Shown piece after piece: positions 39,962 through 50,414 of a stretch of 64,000 nucleotides of DNA. A model generated the notes under the pieces. The model saw nothing but the letters and a program-made list of their open reading frames with translations, was not told the DNA's origin and searched no databases. The translations under genes were made by a program, and so were the position numbers. Position 1 is the stretch's first letter. Each line of letters begins with the position of its first letter. This DNA comes from Planctomycetota bacterium (lineage in GTDB: Bacteria > Planctomycetota > Phycisphaerae > WQYP01): the NCBI GenBank assembly GCA_021800165.1, contig JAJYZF010000001.1, positions 1 through 64,000 of the forward strand, in the 5' to 3' direction.

Positions 39962-40915
39962 ATGGCATTAAAAAAAGTGGGCGATAACGCCGCGGAAATT
40001 GAAGCCGGGGCTTCCGGCCGGGCGGTGCCAACGCAAGGTATAAGCCTGTGGACGCCGGGCATGGCCAAAGGCGCACCGCGCCTAGGCCCGGTAACCCGGC
40101 GCGATTTTCTTTCCGGATTGGTATTGGCTGGTGCGGCGATGGGTTTGGCGGGTTGCACCACGCAAAATAAGGGGGTGTCTTCCGCCGTGGGGGAATTGCC
40201 GGATGGGATTCTGCCGGCGGATGCGGGTTCGGTGGGTGGTCCGGCGGATGTGGGCTATGCCCCGCCCGTGAATTTTCACATGAGCGCCTATCGGCCCCCC
40301 GTGCGCCAGCCGCTGCGCCCGGTCGGGGCGCTAGGCATTATTCCGCGGGTCGGCTGGACGACCATCGGTCCGAACATGCGCACCATTCAGCCGATGAACG
40401 GGGTGCGGCTGATTACCTTTCATCACACCGGCGATCCTACCCCGTTTTATGACGATTCTTATGCAGGCACCGCCCGCTATTGGGAAGCCATTCGCCAGTG
40501 GCAGCGCAGCCAGGGGTTTGAGGACATAGGCTATCACTTCGGGATCGACCGCGTGGGCCGCGTGTGGCAATTGCGCAAGCTGGAATACCGTGGGGAGCAT
40601 GTGCGCGATGGTTTTGCCCCGCCGCACTGGCTGGACCGCTACGTGCAATGGAAAAACGCTCCGACCCGTCCCATTCATGGCCGGTGGATCTGGAATGCCC
40701 ACAACATCGGCGTGGTTTCGGTGGGTAATTTTATGATTCAAACGCCCACGCCGGCGCAGTTGCATCGGATTGTCCATTTTGGAAGGGTGTTACGCAATTT
40801 ATATCAAATACCCATTTACCATTGCTATACCCACCAGGAACTGGTCTCCACGCTGTGCCCGGGTGCCCATTTGCAACCCTATATGGAATACATCCGCCGC
40901 ACCAATCAGCTTTAG
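39962..40915 (+). CDS. N-acetylmuramoyl-L-alanine amidase (Amidase_2/PGRP-like), Tat-type signal with lipobox
   Basis: TRRDFLSGLVLAGAAMGLAGC; ITFHHTGDPTPF...DIGYHFGIDRVGRVWQLR...HNIGVVSVGNFM; YHCYTHQEL. Confidence 0.88.
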   Translation: MALKKVGDNAAEIEAGASGRAVPTQGISLWTPGMAKGAPRLGPVTRRDFLSGLVLAGAAMGLAGCTTQNKGVSSAVGELPDGILPADAGSVGGPADVGYAPPVNFHMSAYRPPVRQPLRPVGALGIIPRVGWTTIGPNMRTIQPMNGVRLITFHHTGDPTPFYDDSYAGTARYWEAIRQWQRSQGFEDIGYHFGIDRVGRVWQLRKLEYRGEHVRDGFAPPHWLDRYVQWKNAPTRPIHGRWIWNAHNIGVVSVGNFMIQTPTPAQLHRIVHFGRVLRNLYQIPIYHCYTHQELVSTLCPGAHLQPYMEYIRRTNQL

Positions 40916-41088
40916 TCAACCCGCGTCAGGCTTCTTAAACGGCTGGCCCCATTGAGGCACTTGGCGGTTGATCCACCGGGTGGCACTACGCGTCCGCCGA
41001 TGGACTTCCCTCCACGGTCTTCATCGGGTATCATCTGCATTGATGGTTGTGAATACAGTTTGGCGATCCATCTATAAAGGAGTTTTTT

Positions 41089-42060
41089 ATGCAGTACGCG
41101 CCGTTGGGAAGAACCGGTTTGCTGGTGAGCCAATTATGCCTGGGGACCATGAATTTCGGTCCGCACGCCACCGAGGCCCAGAGCTTTGCCGTCATGGACA
41201 AAGCTCTGGAACTGGGGCTGAACTTTTTTGATACCGCCGATGTTTATGGCTGGAAAAAAGGGGAAGGCGTTACCGAGCAGATTCTCGGCCAATGGTTCGC
41301 CCAGGGCGGCCGTCGCCGCGAACAGGTGATTCTGGCCACCAAAGTTTATGGCGAAATGGGCAATGCTAAATTTGACCGTGGGTTAAGCGCTGTACACATT
41401 CGCCGGGCGGCGGAAGAAAGTCTGCGGCGCTTAAAGACGGATCATATTGATTTATACCAGATGCATCATGTCGAACGCACCACGCCTTGGGATGAAATCT
41501 GGCAGGCCATGGAATTGCTGGTCGCCCAGGGTAAGGTGATTTACGTTGGATCCAGCAATTTCGCGGCCTGGGATATCGCCACCGCCAACCAGGTGGCGTC
41601 GCGGCGGCATTTTCTGGGCCTGGTCAGCGAGCAAAGCAAGTATTCGCTGGCCTGTCGCAGTATTGAATTGGAAGTGCTGCCGTGCTGTCGCCATTATGGG
41701 GTGGGCGTAATTCCGTGGAGTCCGCTGGACGGCGGCCTGCTCGGGGGTGTGTTGGGCGGGGCCAAAGAAGGCCGACGGGCCGCGGAAGGCATGCAGAAGC
41801 GCATTGCCGCTATCAGGCCGCAGTTGGAAAAATGGGAAGGTCTGTGCGCGGAGCTGGGCGAAAAGCCCGCGGATGTGGCTTTGGCGTGGCTGCTGGCCAA
41901 CCCGGTTATCACCAGCCCGATCATCGGCCCGCGCACCATGGAACAACTGACCGGAGCCATGCGGGCCTTGGAAATTAAACTGACTTCCGAAACGCTGCAG
42001 CGCATCGACGCGATATGGCCCGGCCCCGGCGGCGAAGCCCCCAAAGCGTATGCGTGGTAA
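41089..42060 (+). CDS. aldo/keto reductase
   Basis: MQYAPLGRTGLLVSQLCLGTMNFG; FFDTADVYG; DHIDLYQMHHVERTTPWDEIWQAM; SPIIGPRTMEQL. Confidence 0.97.
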   Translation: MQYAPLGRTGLLVSQLCLGTMNFGPHATEAQSFAVMDKALELGLNFFDTADVYGWKKGEGVTEQILGQWFAQGGRRREQVILATKVYGEMGNAKFDRGLSAVHIRRAAEESLRRLKTDHIDLYQMHHVERTTPWDEIWQAMELLVAQGKVIYVGSSNFAAWDIATANQVASRRHFLGLVSEQSKYSLACRSIELEVLPCCRHYGVGVIPWSPLDGGLLGGVLGGAKEGRRAAEGMQKRIAAIRPQLEKWEGLCAELGEKPADVALAWLLANPVITSPIIGPRTMEQLTGAMRALEIKLTSETLQRIDAIWPGPGGEAPKAYAW

Positions 42061-42103
42061 AAGCGAAGATCCCAAAACCATCCATGGTGGCCGGCCGGCG
42101 GGG

Positions 42104-42142
42104 GCCTAAAAAAAGGCTCGCCCGGCAACGATCGCCGGGCGA
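42104..42142 (-). terminator. Rho-independent terminator downstream of PEP-CTERM gene
   Basis: TCGCCCGGC (42118-42126)/GCCGGGCGA (42134-42142) perfect stem; T tract on minus strand from AAAAAAA at about 42108-42114. Confidence 0.75.
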
Positions 42143-42217
42143 ACCACACCTGCGTAACTTTCAACTGATCCAGAGCCGCGGCTGGGCCAATGTTGGCTCG
42201 GCGATGGCGGGCTGAAA

Positions 42218-42949
42218 TTAAGCCTTTCTCCGGCGGCCAACCAGCAATAAAGCGCCCAGGCCGCCCATGCCCAGCAATGTTAGTGCCGTGGGTTCCGGAA
42301 CCGCCGCCACCGAACTGTACCATACCACATTCACCGCGTCGTTACCATTGAGCTGAACCGTCAGATTGCTGCCCAGGGAATAAGGCGAGCCTAAAGCGCC
42401 CAAGTCAGCACTGGCCGTAGGCAGATAGGTGGACAAATCGAGCAGTGAGGTACCGCTGTTGAGGGTGTTGCTGGTCTGGGTGCCGGGTACCGCATTGCCC
42501 TGGACTACGCTTTCCGCCGTGACCACGTCCTTGGAGTTTTGGGTATCGGTCTGGGTCCAAGTAATCGTGCCGTGCGCGGTAACTTGAAGATTCGAACCGG
42601 TCGGGGCGGTAAAACCGTCATCGAGAAGGTTGATGGACAAGGTTTCCGCCGAGCTGGTCGTGTTTGTGATGTGGATCGACGAACCTACCTCCACCGCTTC
42701 GTTGGTCGAACTGGGGCTGTTGGAGGTGGCGGTGAAGTTGCTGATGCTAAACGAATTCACCGTCTCGGTGATCGGTCCAATCTGCAACGTGCCGGGAAGT
42801 GCGGGTGCCGCCGACGAGCCGGTCAGCATCAGCGATCCACCACCACCGCTGCTGGTGATGGTGGCGGTGAAACTGGCTTGTGCGGCTGATGCCGCAAGGA
42901 TGGAAGCGGCGGCCGCGGCCAAAGACAAACTGAGTTTCCTTGAGAACAT
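42218..42949 (-). CDS. PEP-CTERM sorting domain protein
   Basis: Signal peptide; C-terminus AAVPEPTALTLLGMGGLGALLLVGRRRKA. Confidence 0.95.
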   Translation of the reverse strand: MFSRKLSLSLAAAAASILAASAAQASFTATITSSGGGGSLMLTGSSAAPALPGTLQIGPITETVNSFSISNFTATSNSPSSTNEAVEVGSSIHITNTTSSAETLSINLLDDGFTAPTGSNLQVTAHGTITWTQTDTQNSKDVVTAESVVQGNAVPGTQTSNTLNSGTSLLDLSTYLPTASADLGALGSPYSLGSNLTVQLNGNDAVNVVWYSSVAAVPEPTALTLLGMGGLGALLLVGRRRKA

Positions 42950-43438
42950 AAATTCTCCCTTTCAAGTAAACTGGTTCCACAAGAACCGGGACACAACATT
43001 GATGACCTGCCGATCAGCCACAAGCTGAAAGCGGCCAATTTTGCAACTATAGGGGCTGGTAGCGACAAAACATCCCCTCGCAGGCAGACCACACGGTCGC
43101 CGCGTTCATTGCTGCTACAAGCTCAAATTATTTCCCAAGAGGCCAAGTCTATCTCTAAACCTGCTTGAGCTCTCAGGCTACACCCTTTAAGTCTACCGCG
43201 ATCTTCAAGCGCGGCAGACCGACTCGATAAAGATTACGGGCTTCTGCGGCCACCCGGCCACGCCTGCAATCTTCATACTTAAAGCTATAGTCAGAAATCG
43301 GCAGATGGAAAATAAAGTGCTGAAAAATTTTTGTAATTCGCGTATACGAACCGCCAAGCCTTGGCCGGACAAAAAACCGGTACATTATCGGCCCCGACAG
43401 CGTCGTGCTTTTTCCGCGGGCAGGAAGAACTAATAACG

Positions 43439-43672
43439 TCAATAGCCGCTGACGGCCGAGCCAATCGGAATGGGCATTTGATCTTGTTGGTGTTGCGACT
43501 GGGCGTTATTCCACACACTATGCTGCTCGCCCCAATAGAGGGATCGCTGGCTGGCCACGTCATCCTTTTGGGTAAAAAGCTCGCGTTCGCACCCGCCAAT
43601 ACCAGCCAACATCGGAATCAAAACGCCCAACGCCGCTGCCATCCGCAGGTTCGGATTTTTCGTGATCATCAT
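43439..43672 (-). CDS. small putative lipoprotein (77 aa)
   Basis: MMITKNPNLRMAAALGVLIPMLAGIGGCERE lipobox-like. Confidence 0.6.
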   Translation of the reverse strand: MMITKNPNLRMAAALGVLIPMLAGIGGCERELFTQKDDVASQRSLYWGEQHSVWNNAQSQHQQDQMPIPIGSAVSGY

Positions 43673-43824
43673 GGCCGCATCTCCTGATTTCTGATGGCTT
43701 TAACGCCGCCGCCGCAGAAACATGCTCTGCATCATACAATGTTCGCATGGCCAAATAAAGCCGCGAGCTGGAGGATATCTCCAGCGCCAAGCCGATTTAT
43801 AGCTCCATGGTCGGACGGGCGGAT

Positions 43825-45849
43825 TCAAGGCTGCAGAAGCAGGACATGAGCACCATGGGCCGCCAGTGTCACCGGCACAATCCACCGCAAATGCGACGGC
43901 TGGCACACGGATCCATGGCCATCGGTACAATACGTATAAAATACGCCCACATGCCAGGAACCCGCCAACAGCTTGATCTGTTCCGGCCTGGGGCGGAAAA
44001 CAAAGTTGATGCGGGCATGTCCCTTGGGATCCAGAGATTGTTCCGTGAGAAGATGTGATCCATCGGTAATCCGCAGAGTTACAGGAATGCCTGGGGTTAA
44101 ATGGGTTTGCGGGGGCAGTTTCAGGTGGATTTGCAAGGTGATGGCCGACGAAGCTGTTAAAGTAACGGCCCGCTGGCCAATAGCCCCGATGCGGTGAAAT
44201 CTTTGCTGCGGCCGGTGGGAACGCGGCGCGGTCAGGCCCATGATGGCCAACTCATGCCAGCTTTTGGTTTTGGCATTTATCATCAAGATGCGCTGATTGT
44301 CGGTATCCGCCACAAAAATCCATCCATCGGCCACACTTAGCCCACCCGGTTCATAAAGTTCCAGCGGTCCGCCGGGCGTACCCGTTCCGGGGCGGCCGGT
44401 GCCCAGGAAGGTGCGGACCATGTGCGTGCGCAAGTTGATGGTGCGCAGCTTGTGGTTATACGTATCGGCCACCAGAAGGCGGCGGCCCAGCACCGCCACG
44501 CCCAGCGGATGCTCCAGCAGCGCCTGGCGGGCGGGACCATCACGATCGCCAAAAGTAAAAAGCCCGTGGCCGACCAGGGTGGAAACGCGCCGGGTTTGCA
44601 GGTTGATCACGCGAATGGCGCTATTTTCGCTGTCTGCAAAATACAGGTGGTTATGGTGCAGGCACAGGCCGGAGGGTTGGGCCAATTCCGCCGTAGCGCA
44701 AGGGCCATTTACCAATCCTTCCGCCCCGGTGCCGGCAAAGGCGCTGGCCTGGCGGGTTTGGAGATTCATTTTCCAGATCTGATGTTCGCCGGCCATGGCA
44801 ATATATACGGTGTGGCCCCGTGCGGCCAAGGCCCAGGGTGAATTAATTCCCTGGGCCGTTCCGACGCCGCCGCCTGTAAAATCAAAAGTTTCCTTGCCTG
44901 TACCCAAAATGGTGGAAACCCGCAGCGTATGGAGGTTTACCGCGCGGATCAGGTGGTTGTTGGTATCTGCCACGTACAGGGTGTTACCATCCAAGGCCAG
45001 GCCCTGGGGCTGGCGGAACTCGGCGTTGTGGGCCGGCCCGTCGATCGCACCGGCCCGCCCATTGCCGATAACCGCGATCAGCCGGGCGTGGCCCATGGCG
45101 TTGGGCCAACCGGCGATGACAATGCGATTATGATCGGTATCGGCGATGAAAAGGCGTCGGCCCCGCGCGTCGGCGAGCACCTTTCCCGGAAATAAAAGGC
45201 CACTGGCGGTGAGCATGGCATGTTGGCGGGGTAATTGCAGCGGGGCCGCGGCCAAGGTACCGTTGGCTTTATCGCGTTGCAGGGTTTTGGCAATGGCTTT
45301 TTCCAGCACCCGCCGGTTGCCTTCGCCCGCCACGGACCCCACGATGTGCCCGGACGCGCTCACGAGCACCAGGGTGGGCCAGCTATCCACACCATAGTCA
45401 TTCCAGATGCGCATGTGTTCATCGACGACGACGGGATGGTCAATGCCGTAGCGCAGCACCGCCTGGCGGATATTGTTCACCGTGCTTTCATTGGTGAACT
45501 TGGCGCTGTGGACGCCGATGATGATAAACGGCTGGCCCGCAAAGTGATGCTGCAAGAAATCCAGGCCGGGCAAAATATGGATACAGTTGATACATCCATA
45601 AGTCCAGAAATCCAGCAAAACCACCTGTCCCTTCAACTGATGCTGGAAACTCAGCGGCACCGGGGTATTGATCCAGGTGAAATCCGCGGGAAAGTCCGGA
45701 GCTTGCGGATGACCGACCGCAAGGTTGATTTGGCCGCGGGCCGGCGCATTTTGCCGGACCAGGAAAAAGGCCGACAAAATGAACCCCACCAGCAAGCCGG
45801 TGATGATAAAAGTCCTGGACCACCTGAAGTGCTGGCTTAATCTGGTCAT
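43825..45849 (-). CDS. thioredoxin-like domain plus NHL-repeat protein
   Basis: GQVVLLDFWTYGCINCIHILPGLDFLQHHF; repeated FRQPQGLALDGNTLYVADTNNHLIRAVNL units; ATG 45849 with RBS AAGGAG. Confidence 0.9.
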   Translation of the reverse strand: MTRLSQHFRWSRTFIITGLLVGFILSAFFLVRQNAPARGQINLAVGHPQAPDFPADFTWINTPVPLSFQHQLKGQVVLLDFWTYGCINCIHILPGLDFLQHHFAGQPFIIIGVHSAKFTNESTVNNIRQAVLRYGIDHPVVVDEHMRIWNDYGVDSWPTLVLVSASGHIVGSVAGEGNRRVLEKAIAKTLQRDKANGTLAAAPLQLPRQHAMLTASGLLFPGKVLADARGRRLFIADTDHNRIVIAGWPNAMGHARLIAVIGNGRAGAIDGPAHNAEFRQPQGLALDGNTLYVADTNNHLIRAVNLHTLRVSTILGTGKETFDFTGGGVGTAQGINSPWALAARGHTVYIAMAGEHQIWKMNLQTRQASAFAGTGAEGLVNGPCATAELAQPSGLCLHHNHLYFADSENSAIRVINLQTRRVSTLVGHGLFTFGDRDGPARQALLEHPLGVAVLGRRLLVADTYNHKLRTINLRTHMVRTFLGTGRPGTGTPGGPLELYEPGGLSVADGWIFVADTDNQRILMINAKTKSWHELAIMGLTAPRSHRPQQRFHRIGAIGQRAVTLTASSAITLQIHLKLPPQTHLTPGIPVTLRITDGSHLLTEQSLDPKGHARINFVFRPRPEQIKLLAGSWHVGVFYTYCTDGHGSVCQPSHLRWIVPVTLAAHGAHVLLLQP

Positions 45850-45982
45850 TGGTTGGTTCTCCTTGAAGCGGCTTTCGGCAACTACCCGATATGGCATCTT
45901 ACCCACCGATCCGGGTTTTGGCTGAATTCCCGGCACGCGCGGGCACGGAAACCTGTTATACTTACGTTATAGGCACCTTGGG

Positions 45983-46294
45983 ATGAGAGTAAATGAAAGG
46001 CGGTATGGCATGGGATGTTTTATTCTCTTGATCGGCGTTATCTGGCCGCGAATTACTCTGATCCTACTCTATTTATTCAGCACTTATCACCGAGCTTTCC
46101 AAACCGATTTGTGGCCGATTTTGGGTTTTTTCTTTTTGCCAACCACCACGCTGGGGTATGAATTGGCTAAAAACTGGGCTCCGGGCGGAGAGCTCAATGG
46201 TTTGTGGTGGCTGCTGCCGGCATTGGGACTGCTGCACGACCTTGGCCATACCGGTTGGGCCGCATCCCGCCGCAGCCAGGCGCGAAAGGGCTAG
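45983..46294 (+). CDS. small hypothetical membrane protein
   Basis: Hydrophobic 103-aa ORF, FILLIGVIWPRITLILLYLF; alternative start at 46010. Confidence 0.55.
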   Translation: MRVNERRYGMGCFILLIGVIWPRITLILLYLFSTYHRAFQTDLWPILGFFFLPTTTLGYELAKNWAPGGELNGLWWLLPALGLLHDLGHTGWAASRRSQARKG

Positions 46295-46577
46295 GCAGCG
46301 CGGGCTGCGGCCCGCGAGTCGGGAGTCGGGAGTAACGGCGGCTGCGGATGCGCTAAACGCGGCGCGGCCAGCAGGCTGGCCGGCTTAGAAAGTTTTCGCG
46401 GGTTCGGTGCGGGCGTGGGGTTGCGGGTGGAGAGGCGAGACAAAACTTGCCAGGCTGCGTTATCATGGAAACCTTGCGCCGACGGGCGGGCCGCAGGGGC
46501 GGCATGGTCGGGGCAAGGCGGCGGGTTCGACCGGGCGGAAAAACAGGGCCGGCGAACCATTAAGGAGTGCCAGGAGA

Positions 46578-47858
46578 ATGTGTGCGACCCCAGGAAAAGC
46601 GGAAACCGCCGACACCTCGGCAACGGCCCAGCATCAGCATGTTCATCGGCTGGCCAATGGGCTTACCCTTTTGACGGAGAAGGTGCCCAATGTACGCTCG
46701 GCGACGATGATTTTGATGGTTCCGGCGGGTGCGGCGCTGGATCCGGCAACGGGTTTGGGCAGCGCCAATGTGCTTTCGGATTGGATTTTGCGGGGGGCCG
46801 GCAAGCGCAACTCGCGTGAGCTTTCCGAATATCTCGATGGGCTGGGCGTGCAGCGTGGAGCCGGGGCGGAAACCATTTTCATCCGCTTTGGGGCCAGTAT
46901 GCTGGGCCGCAACCTGGCCGCGGTGCTGGAGGTTTATGCCGAAATTGTACAGCGGCCGCAATTGCCGGAGTCGGGCTTTGGCCCGGCCCGGGATCTGGCG
47001 ATACAGCAGTTGGATGCCATTGAAGATGAACCGGCCCAGAAGCTAAGCATTTTGTTAAAAGCCCAGCACTTTCCGGATCCGCTGGGGCGGCCCACGGTAG
47101 GTAAGCGCGAGCACTTGCAGGCCCTGACGGCGGATCAACTGCGGGCGGATTTTCAAACACGCTTCACGCCGCAGGGGGCAATCTTGACGGTGGCCGGCGA
47201 CTGCGATTTTCAGCAGGTAACGGACCTGGTGGAAAAGCACTTCGGCGGGTGGCAAAACCCGCCGCGGCGTGCGACGGCGGCCAAGCCGGCACCGCGCGGC
47301 AGCTTACACATCACGCAGCCGACCAATCAGGTACAAATAGGACTGGCGATGGATTCGGTGCCGGAATCGCATGGGCAGAGCATCCTGATTAAGATGGCGG
47401 TGGGCGTATTGAGCGGGGGCATGGGAGCCAGACTGTTTTCGGAAATACGCGAAAAGCAGGGCTTGTGCTACAGCGTGCATGCCGGTTATCAAAGCAGCAA
47501 GGAGCAGGCGGCCATTCTGGGTTACGCGGGTACCGGTCCGGATCGGGCCCAGCGCACGCTGGATTCGTTTATGGTGGAACTTCAGCGGCTGGGCCAGGGC
47601 GTAACGGAAGAGGAGCTGGAAAGGGCACGTATCGGCATGAAAAGCCGCACCATCATGCAGGGGGAAAGCCCGGCCGCCCGGGCCGGGGCGTTGGCGCATG
47701 ATTTTTATCACTATGGCCGGCCGCGGACCCTCGAGGAATTGCGCGCCCGCATTGAAAGCGTGGCACTGGCGGATTTGAACGAGTATCTGGCGGTGAATCC
47801 ATTTGGCCCGGTGACGCTGGTAACCATTGGGCCTAATGCCCTTACGGTACCGGCCTGA
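46578..47858 (+). CDS. M16-family peptidase-like protein, lacking HxxEH
   Basis: HVHRLANGLTLLTEKVPNVRSATMILMVPAGAALDP...; active-site position reads SDWILRGAGKRN; RLFSEIREKQGLCYSVHAGYQ. Confidence 0.92.
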   Translation: MCATPGKAETADTSATAQHQHVHRLANGLTLLTEKVPNVRSATMILMVPAGAALDPATGLGSANVLSDWILRGAGKRNSRELSEYLDGLGVQRGAGAETIFIRFGASMLGRNLAAVLEVYAEIVQRPQLPESGFGPARDLAIQQLDAIEDEPAQKLSILLKAQHFPDPLGRPTVGKREHLQALTADQLRADFQTRFTPQGAILTVAGDCDFQQVTDLVEKHFGGWQNPPRRATAAKPAPRGSLHITQPTNQVQIGLAMDSVPESHGQSILIKMAVGVLSGGMGARLFSEIREKQGLCYSVHAGYQSSKEQAAILGYAGTGPDRAQRTLDSFMVELQRLGQGVTEEELERARIGMKSRTIMQGESPAARAGALAHDFYHYGRPRTLEELRARIESVALADLNEYLAVNPFGPVTLVTIGPNALTVPA

Positions 47859-47907
47859 GCGGTCGTTGCGGCCGAGGAAATGATGTTGGTTAGTCCGGGA
47901 GTTATAC

Positions 47908-49128
47908 ATGATGAGTTTCAAACAAGTGACGCTGCCCAATGGTCTGGATGTGATTGCCGAGGTGAATCCGCAGGCACAAAGCGCGGCGTTGGGGTTTATG
48001 GTAAAAACGGGAGCCAGGGATGAGCAGCCGGAGGTGGCCGGCGTTTCGCATTTTCTCGAGCACATGATGTTCAAGGGTACGCCACGGCGGTCGGCGGCGG
48101 ATGTTAACCGTGAATTTGACGCCATGGGAGCGAGCAACAACGCTTTTACCTCCAACGAGGTTACCTGCTATTGGGCGCATGTGCTGCCGGAGTTTTTGCC
48201 GCGGGCCTTGGATCTACTGGCGGATATGATGCGGCCGGCGCTGCGGATTGAAGATTTTGATATGGAAAAGAAGGTTATTTTAGAGGAAATATCGCTGTAT
48301 CTGGACCGTCCCACCCATGTGCTCTTCGAGGCGGTCATGGCGGATTATTTCGCCAGCCACGCCCTGGGCCAAAGCGTGCTGGGCAGCCGCGAATCCATCA
48401 CGGCCTTGGCGCAGCCGCAGATGCGGGAATATTTTGATGCGCATTATGGTCCGGGCAATATGGTGCTGGCGGCGGCCGGCAATGTGGACTGGGACCGGTT
48501 GGTGGGATGGATCGAAAAGGCGGCGGCGTCATGGCGGCATCTGGACATTCGGCGGGATTACACCGTGCCGCAGCCGCAGCCGCGCCGGCGCCACATTGTG
48601 GATGCGAAACTCAAGCGGCATTACATAGCGCTGATGTGCCCCGGCCCCAGCGCGCAGGACAAGCAGCGCCATGCGTGTCAGGTGTTGGCGGATGTCATCG
48701 GCGACCACGAAGGATCGCGGCTGTATTGGGCTTTGGTGGAGCCGGGACTGGCGGATGAAGCTGATTTTTCGTTTTATCCGCTGGATCGAACCGGAAGCTT
48801 TTTCGCGTATGCCTCGTGCGACCCGGCGCGCCGGGATCAGGTGGAGGACGTGCTGCTGGCGGAAATAAAGAAAGTCATTCAAGATGGTGTGACCGAGGCG
48901 GAAGTGCTGCGCAGCAAAAACAAAATTGAAACCGCGGCGGTGCTGCACGGGGAATTGCCGCTGGGGCGGATGCGTTCCATCTGCGCCCGCTGGACGTATA
49001 CGCATGAGTATCGTCGGCTGGAAGAGGAACTGGGGGAATTGGAGGCGGTTTCGGGGGCGGACATTCAGGAAGTATTGCGGCAATATCCATGTTCGCCGGT
49101 GACGATTACGACCCTGGGGCCGGAATAG
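47908..49128 (+). CDS. M16-family zinc peptidase with HxxEH
   Basis: LPNGLDVIAEVNPQAQSAALGFMVKTGARDEQPEVAGVSHFLEHMMFKGTPRR. Confidence 0.95.
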   Translation: MMSFKQVTLPNGLDVIAEVNPQAQSAALGFMVKTGARDEQPEVAGVSHFLEHMMFKGTPRRSAADVNREFDAMGASNNAFTSNEVTCYWAHVLPEFLPRALDLLADMMRPALRIEDFDMEKKVILEEISLYLDRPTHVLFEAVMADYFASHALGQSVLGSRESITALAQPQMREYFDAHYGPGNMVLAAAGNVDWDRLVGWIEKAAASWRHLDIRRDYTVPQPQPRRRHIVDAKLKRHYIALMCPGPSAQDKQRHACQVLADVIGDHEGSRLYWALVEPGLADEADFSFYPLDRTGSFFAYASCDPARRDQVEDVLLAEIKKVIQDGVTEAEVLRSKNKIETAAVLHGELPLGRMRSICARWTYTHEYRRLEEELGELEAVSGADIQEVLRQYPCSPVTITTLGPE

Positions 49129-49194
49129 AATGGTAAGTCGGGGGCGGGTGGATATGATGGTCAAGGGCGTTGGATAATTTCAGGAGATCAGACG

Positions 49195-50379
49195 GTGGTC
49201 AAGACGGATGAAGTGTTGAAGCGGCTGGATGGGTTTTCGATAGAAATACCCTCGTGGGGATTCGCCGATACGGGCACGCGGTTTGGGAAATTTTTTCAGG
49301 ATGCGGCGGCGGCCACCATTGACGAGAAGTTCGCCGATGCCGGCCATGTACACGCTTTGACCGGGTGCTGCCCGACGGTGGCGGTGCATGTGTTGTGGGA
49401 TTTCAAGAAAGACCAATCGCCGCGCGAAGTAGCGGCTCTGGCCCGCAGGCACGGGGTGCGGGTGGGATCGATCAACCCCAATGTTTTTCAGGATCAGCAG
49501 TACAAATGGGGCAGCATTGCCAACCGCTCGGCGGACATACGCAAAATGGCCACGGACCATATCATTGAATCGGTACGTATCGGTCAGGCGGTGGGCAGCA
49601 ATGTGCTTTCGATCTGGCTGGGGGATGGCATGAATTACCCGGGGCAGGGCGACATTATCGCCCGCAAGCACTGGGTGGCGCAGGCCCTGAAAACAGTACA
49701 TGCCACCATGCCGGCGAAAATGACGATGCTGCTGGAATACAAACCGTTTGAACCAGCGTTTTACGCCACCGATATCGCGGATTGGGGCATGTCGCTGCTG
49801 CTGTGCAAGGCGGCGGGGAAACAGGCCCGGGTGCTGGTGGACACCGGACACCATTATCCATCGGTGAATATCGAACAGATTGTGGCGTGGCTGCTGGACG
49901 AAGGCATGTTGGGCGGCTTTCATTTCAATGACCGCAAGTATGCCGATGATGATCTGACCATGGGGTCCATTGACCCATACCAGACGTTCCGCATCTTCCA
50001 CGAAATAGAGAACCATCGGTTCCGCACGGGCAAGGACCCCGCCCTGGCGTACATGGTGGATCAGAGCCACAACCTCAAGCCGAAGATTGAAGCGATGCTG
50101 CAAACGGTGGATATGGCCCAGCAGCTTTATGCCAAGGCCTGTCTGGTGGACCGCAAAGCGCTGGCACTGGCCCAGGGGCGGGAAGATCTGGTAACCAGCG
50201 AGTCGATTGTGCGCGAGGCTTTTTTAACCGATGTACGACCGCTGCTGGCGCAGTGGCGCAAGGCCCACAAGCTGCCGATCGATACGATTGCGGCCCATCG
50301 CGAAAGCCGCTATGAGGCGCGCGCCGCTGCGGAAAGACGGGCTTGCCATGGGCCTAAGGCGGGCGGCGGTTATGCTTAG
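49195..50379 (+). CDS. RhaI-type sugar isomerase / TIM-barrel isomerase
   Basis: FSIEIPSWGFADTGTRFGKF...LSIWLGDGMNYPGQ...MLLEYKPFEPAFYATDI...LVDTGHHYPSVNIEQIVAWL...GGFHFNDRKYADDDL. Confidence 0.85.
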   Translation: MVKTDEVLKRLDGFSIEIPSWGFADTGTRFGKFFQDAAAATIDEKFADAGHVHALTGCCPTVAVHVLWDFKKDQSPREVAALARRHGVRVGSINPNVFQDQQYKWGSIANRSADIRKMATDHIIESVRIGQAVGSNVLSIWLGDGMNYPGQGDIIARKHWVAQALKTVHATMPAKMTMLLEYKPFEPAFYATDIADWGMSLLLCKAAGKQARVLVDTGHHYPSVNIEQIVAWLLDEGMLGGFHFNDRKYADDDLTMGSIDPYQTFRIFHEIENHRFRTGKDPALAYMVDQSHNLKPKIEAMLQTVDMAQQLYAKACLVDRKALALAQGREDLVTSESIVREAFLTDVRPLLAQWRKAHKLPIDTIAAHRESRYEARAAAERRACHGPKAGGGYA

Positions 50380-50414
50380 GCGCGGGCCGCGAGGTCAAAA
50401 ATGATGGTGCAACC

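Noticed and set aside
46366-46381. GGCCAGC-AG-GCTGGCC hairpin
   Set aside because: Short palindrome in GC-rich intergenic DNA; no T tract or other context to assign function
49180-50103. 307-aa minus-strand ORF
   Set aside because: Antisense to the RhaI-like isomerase
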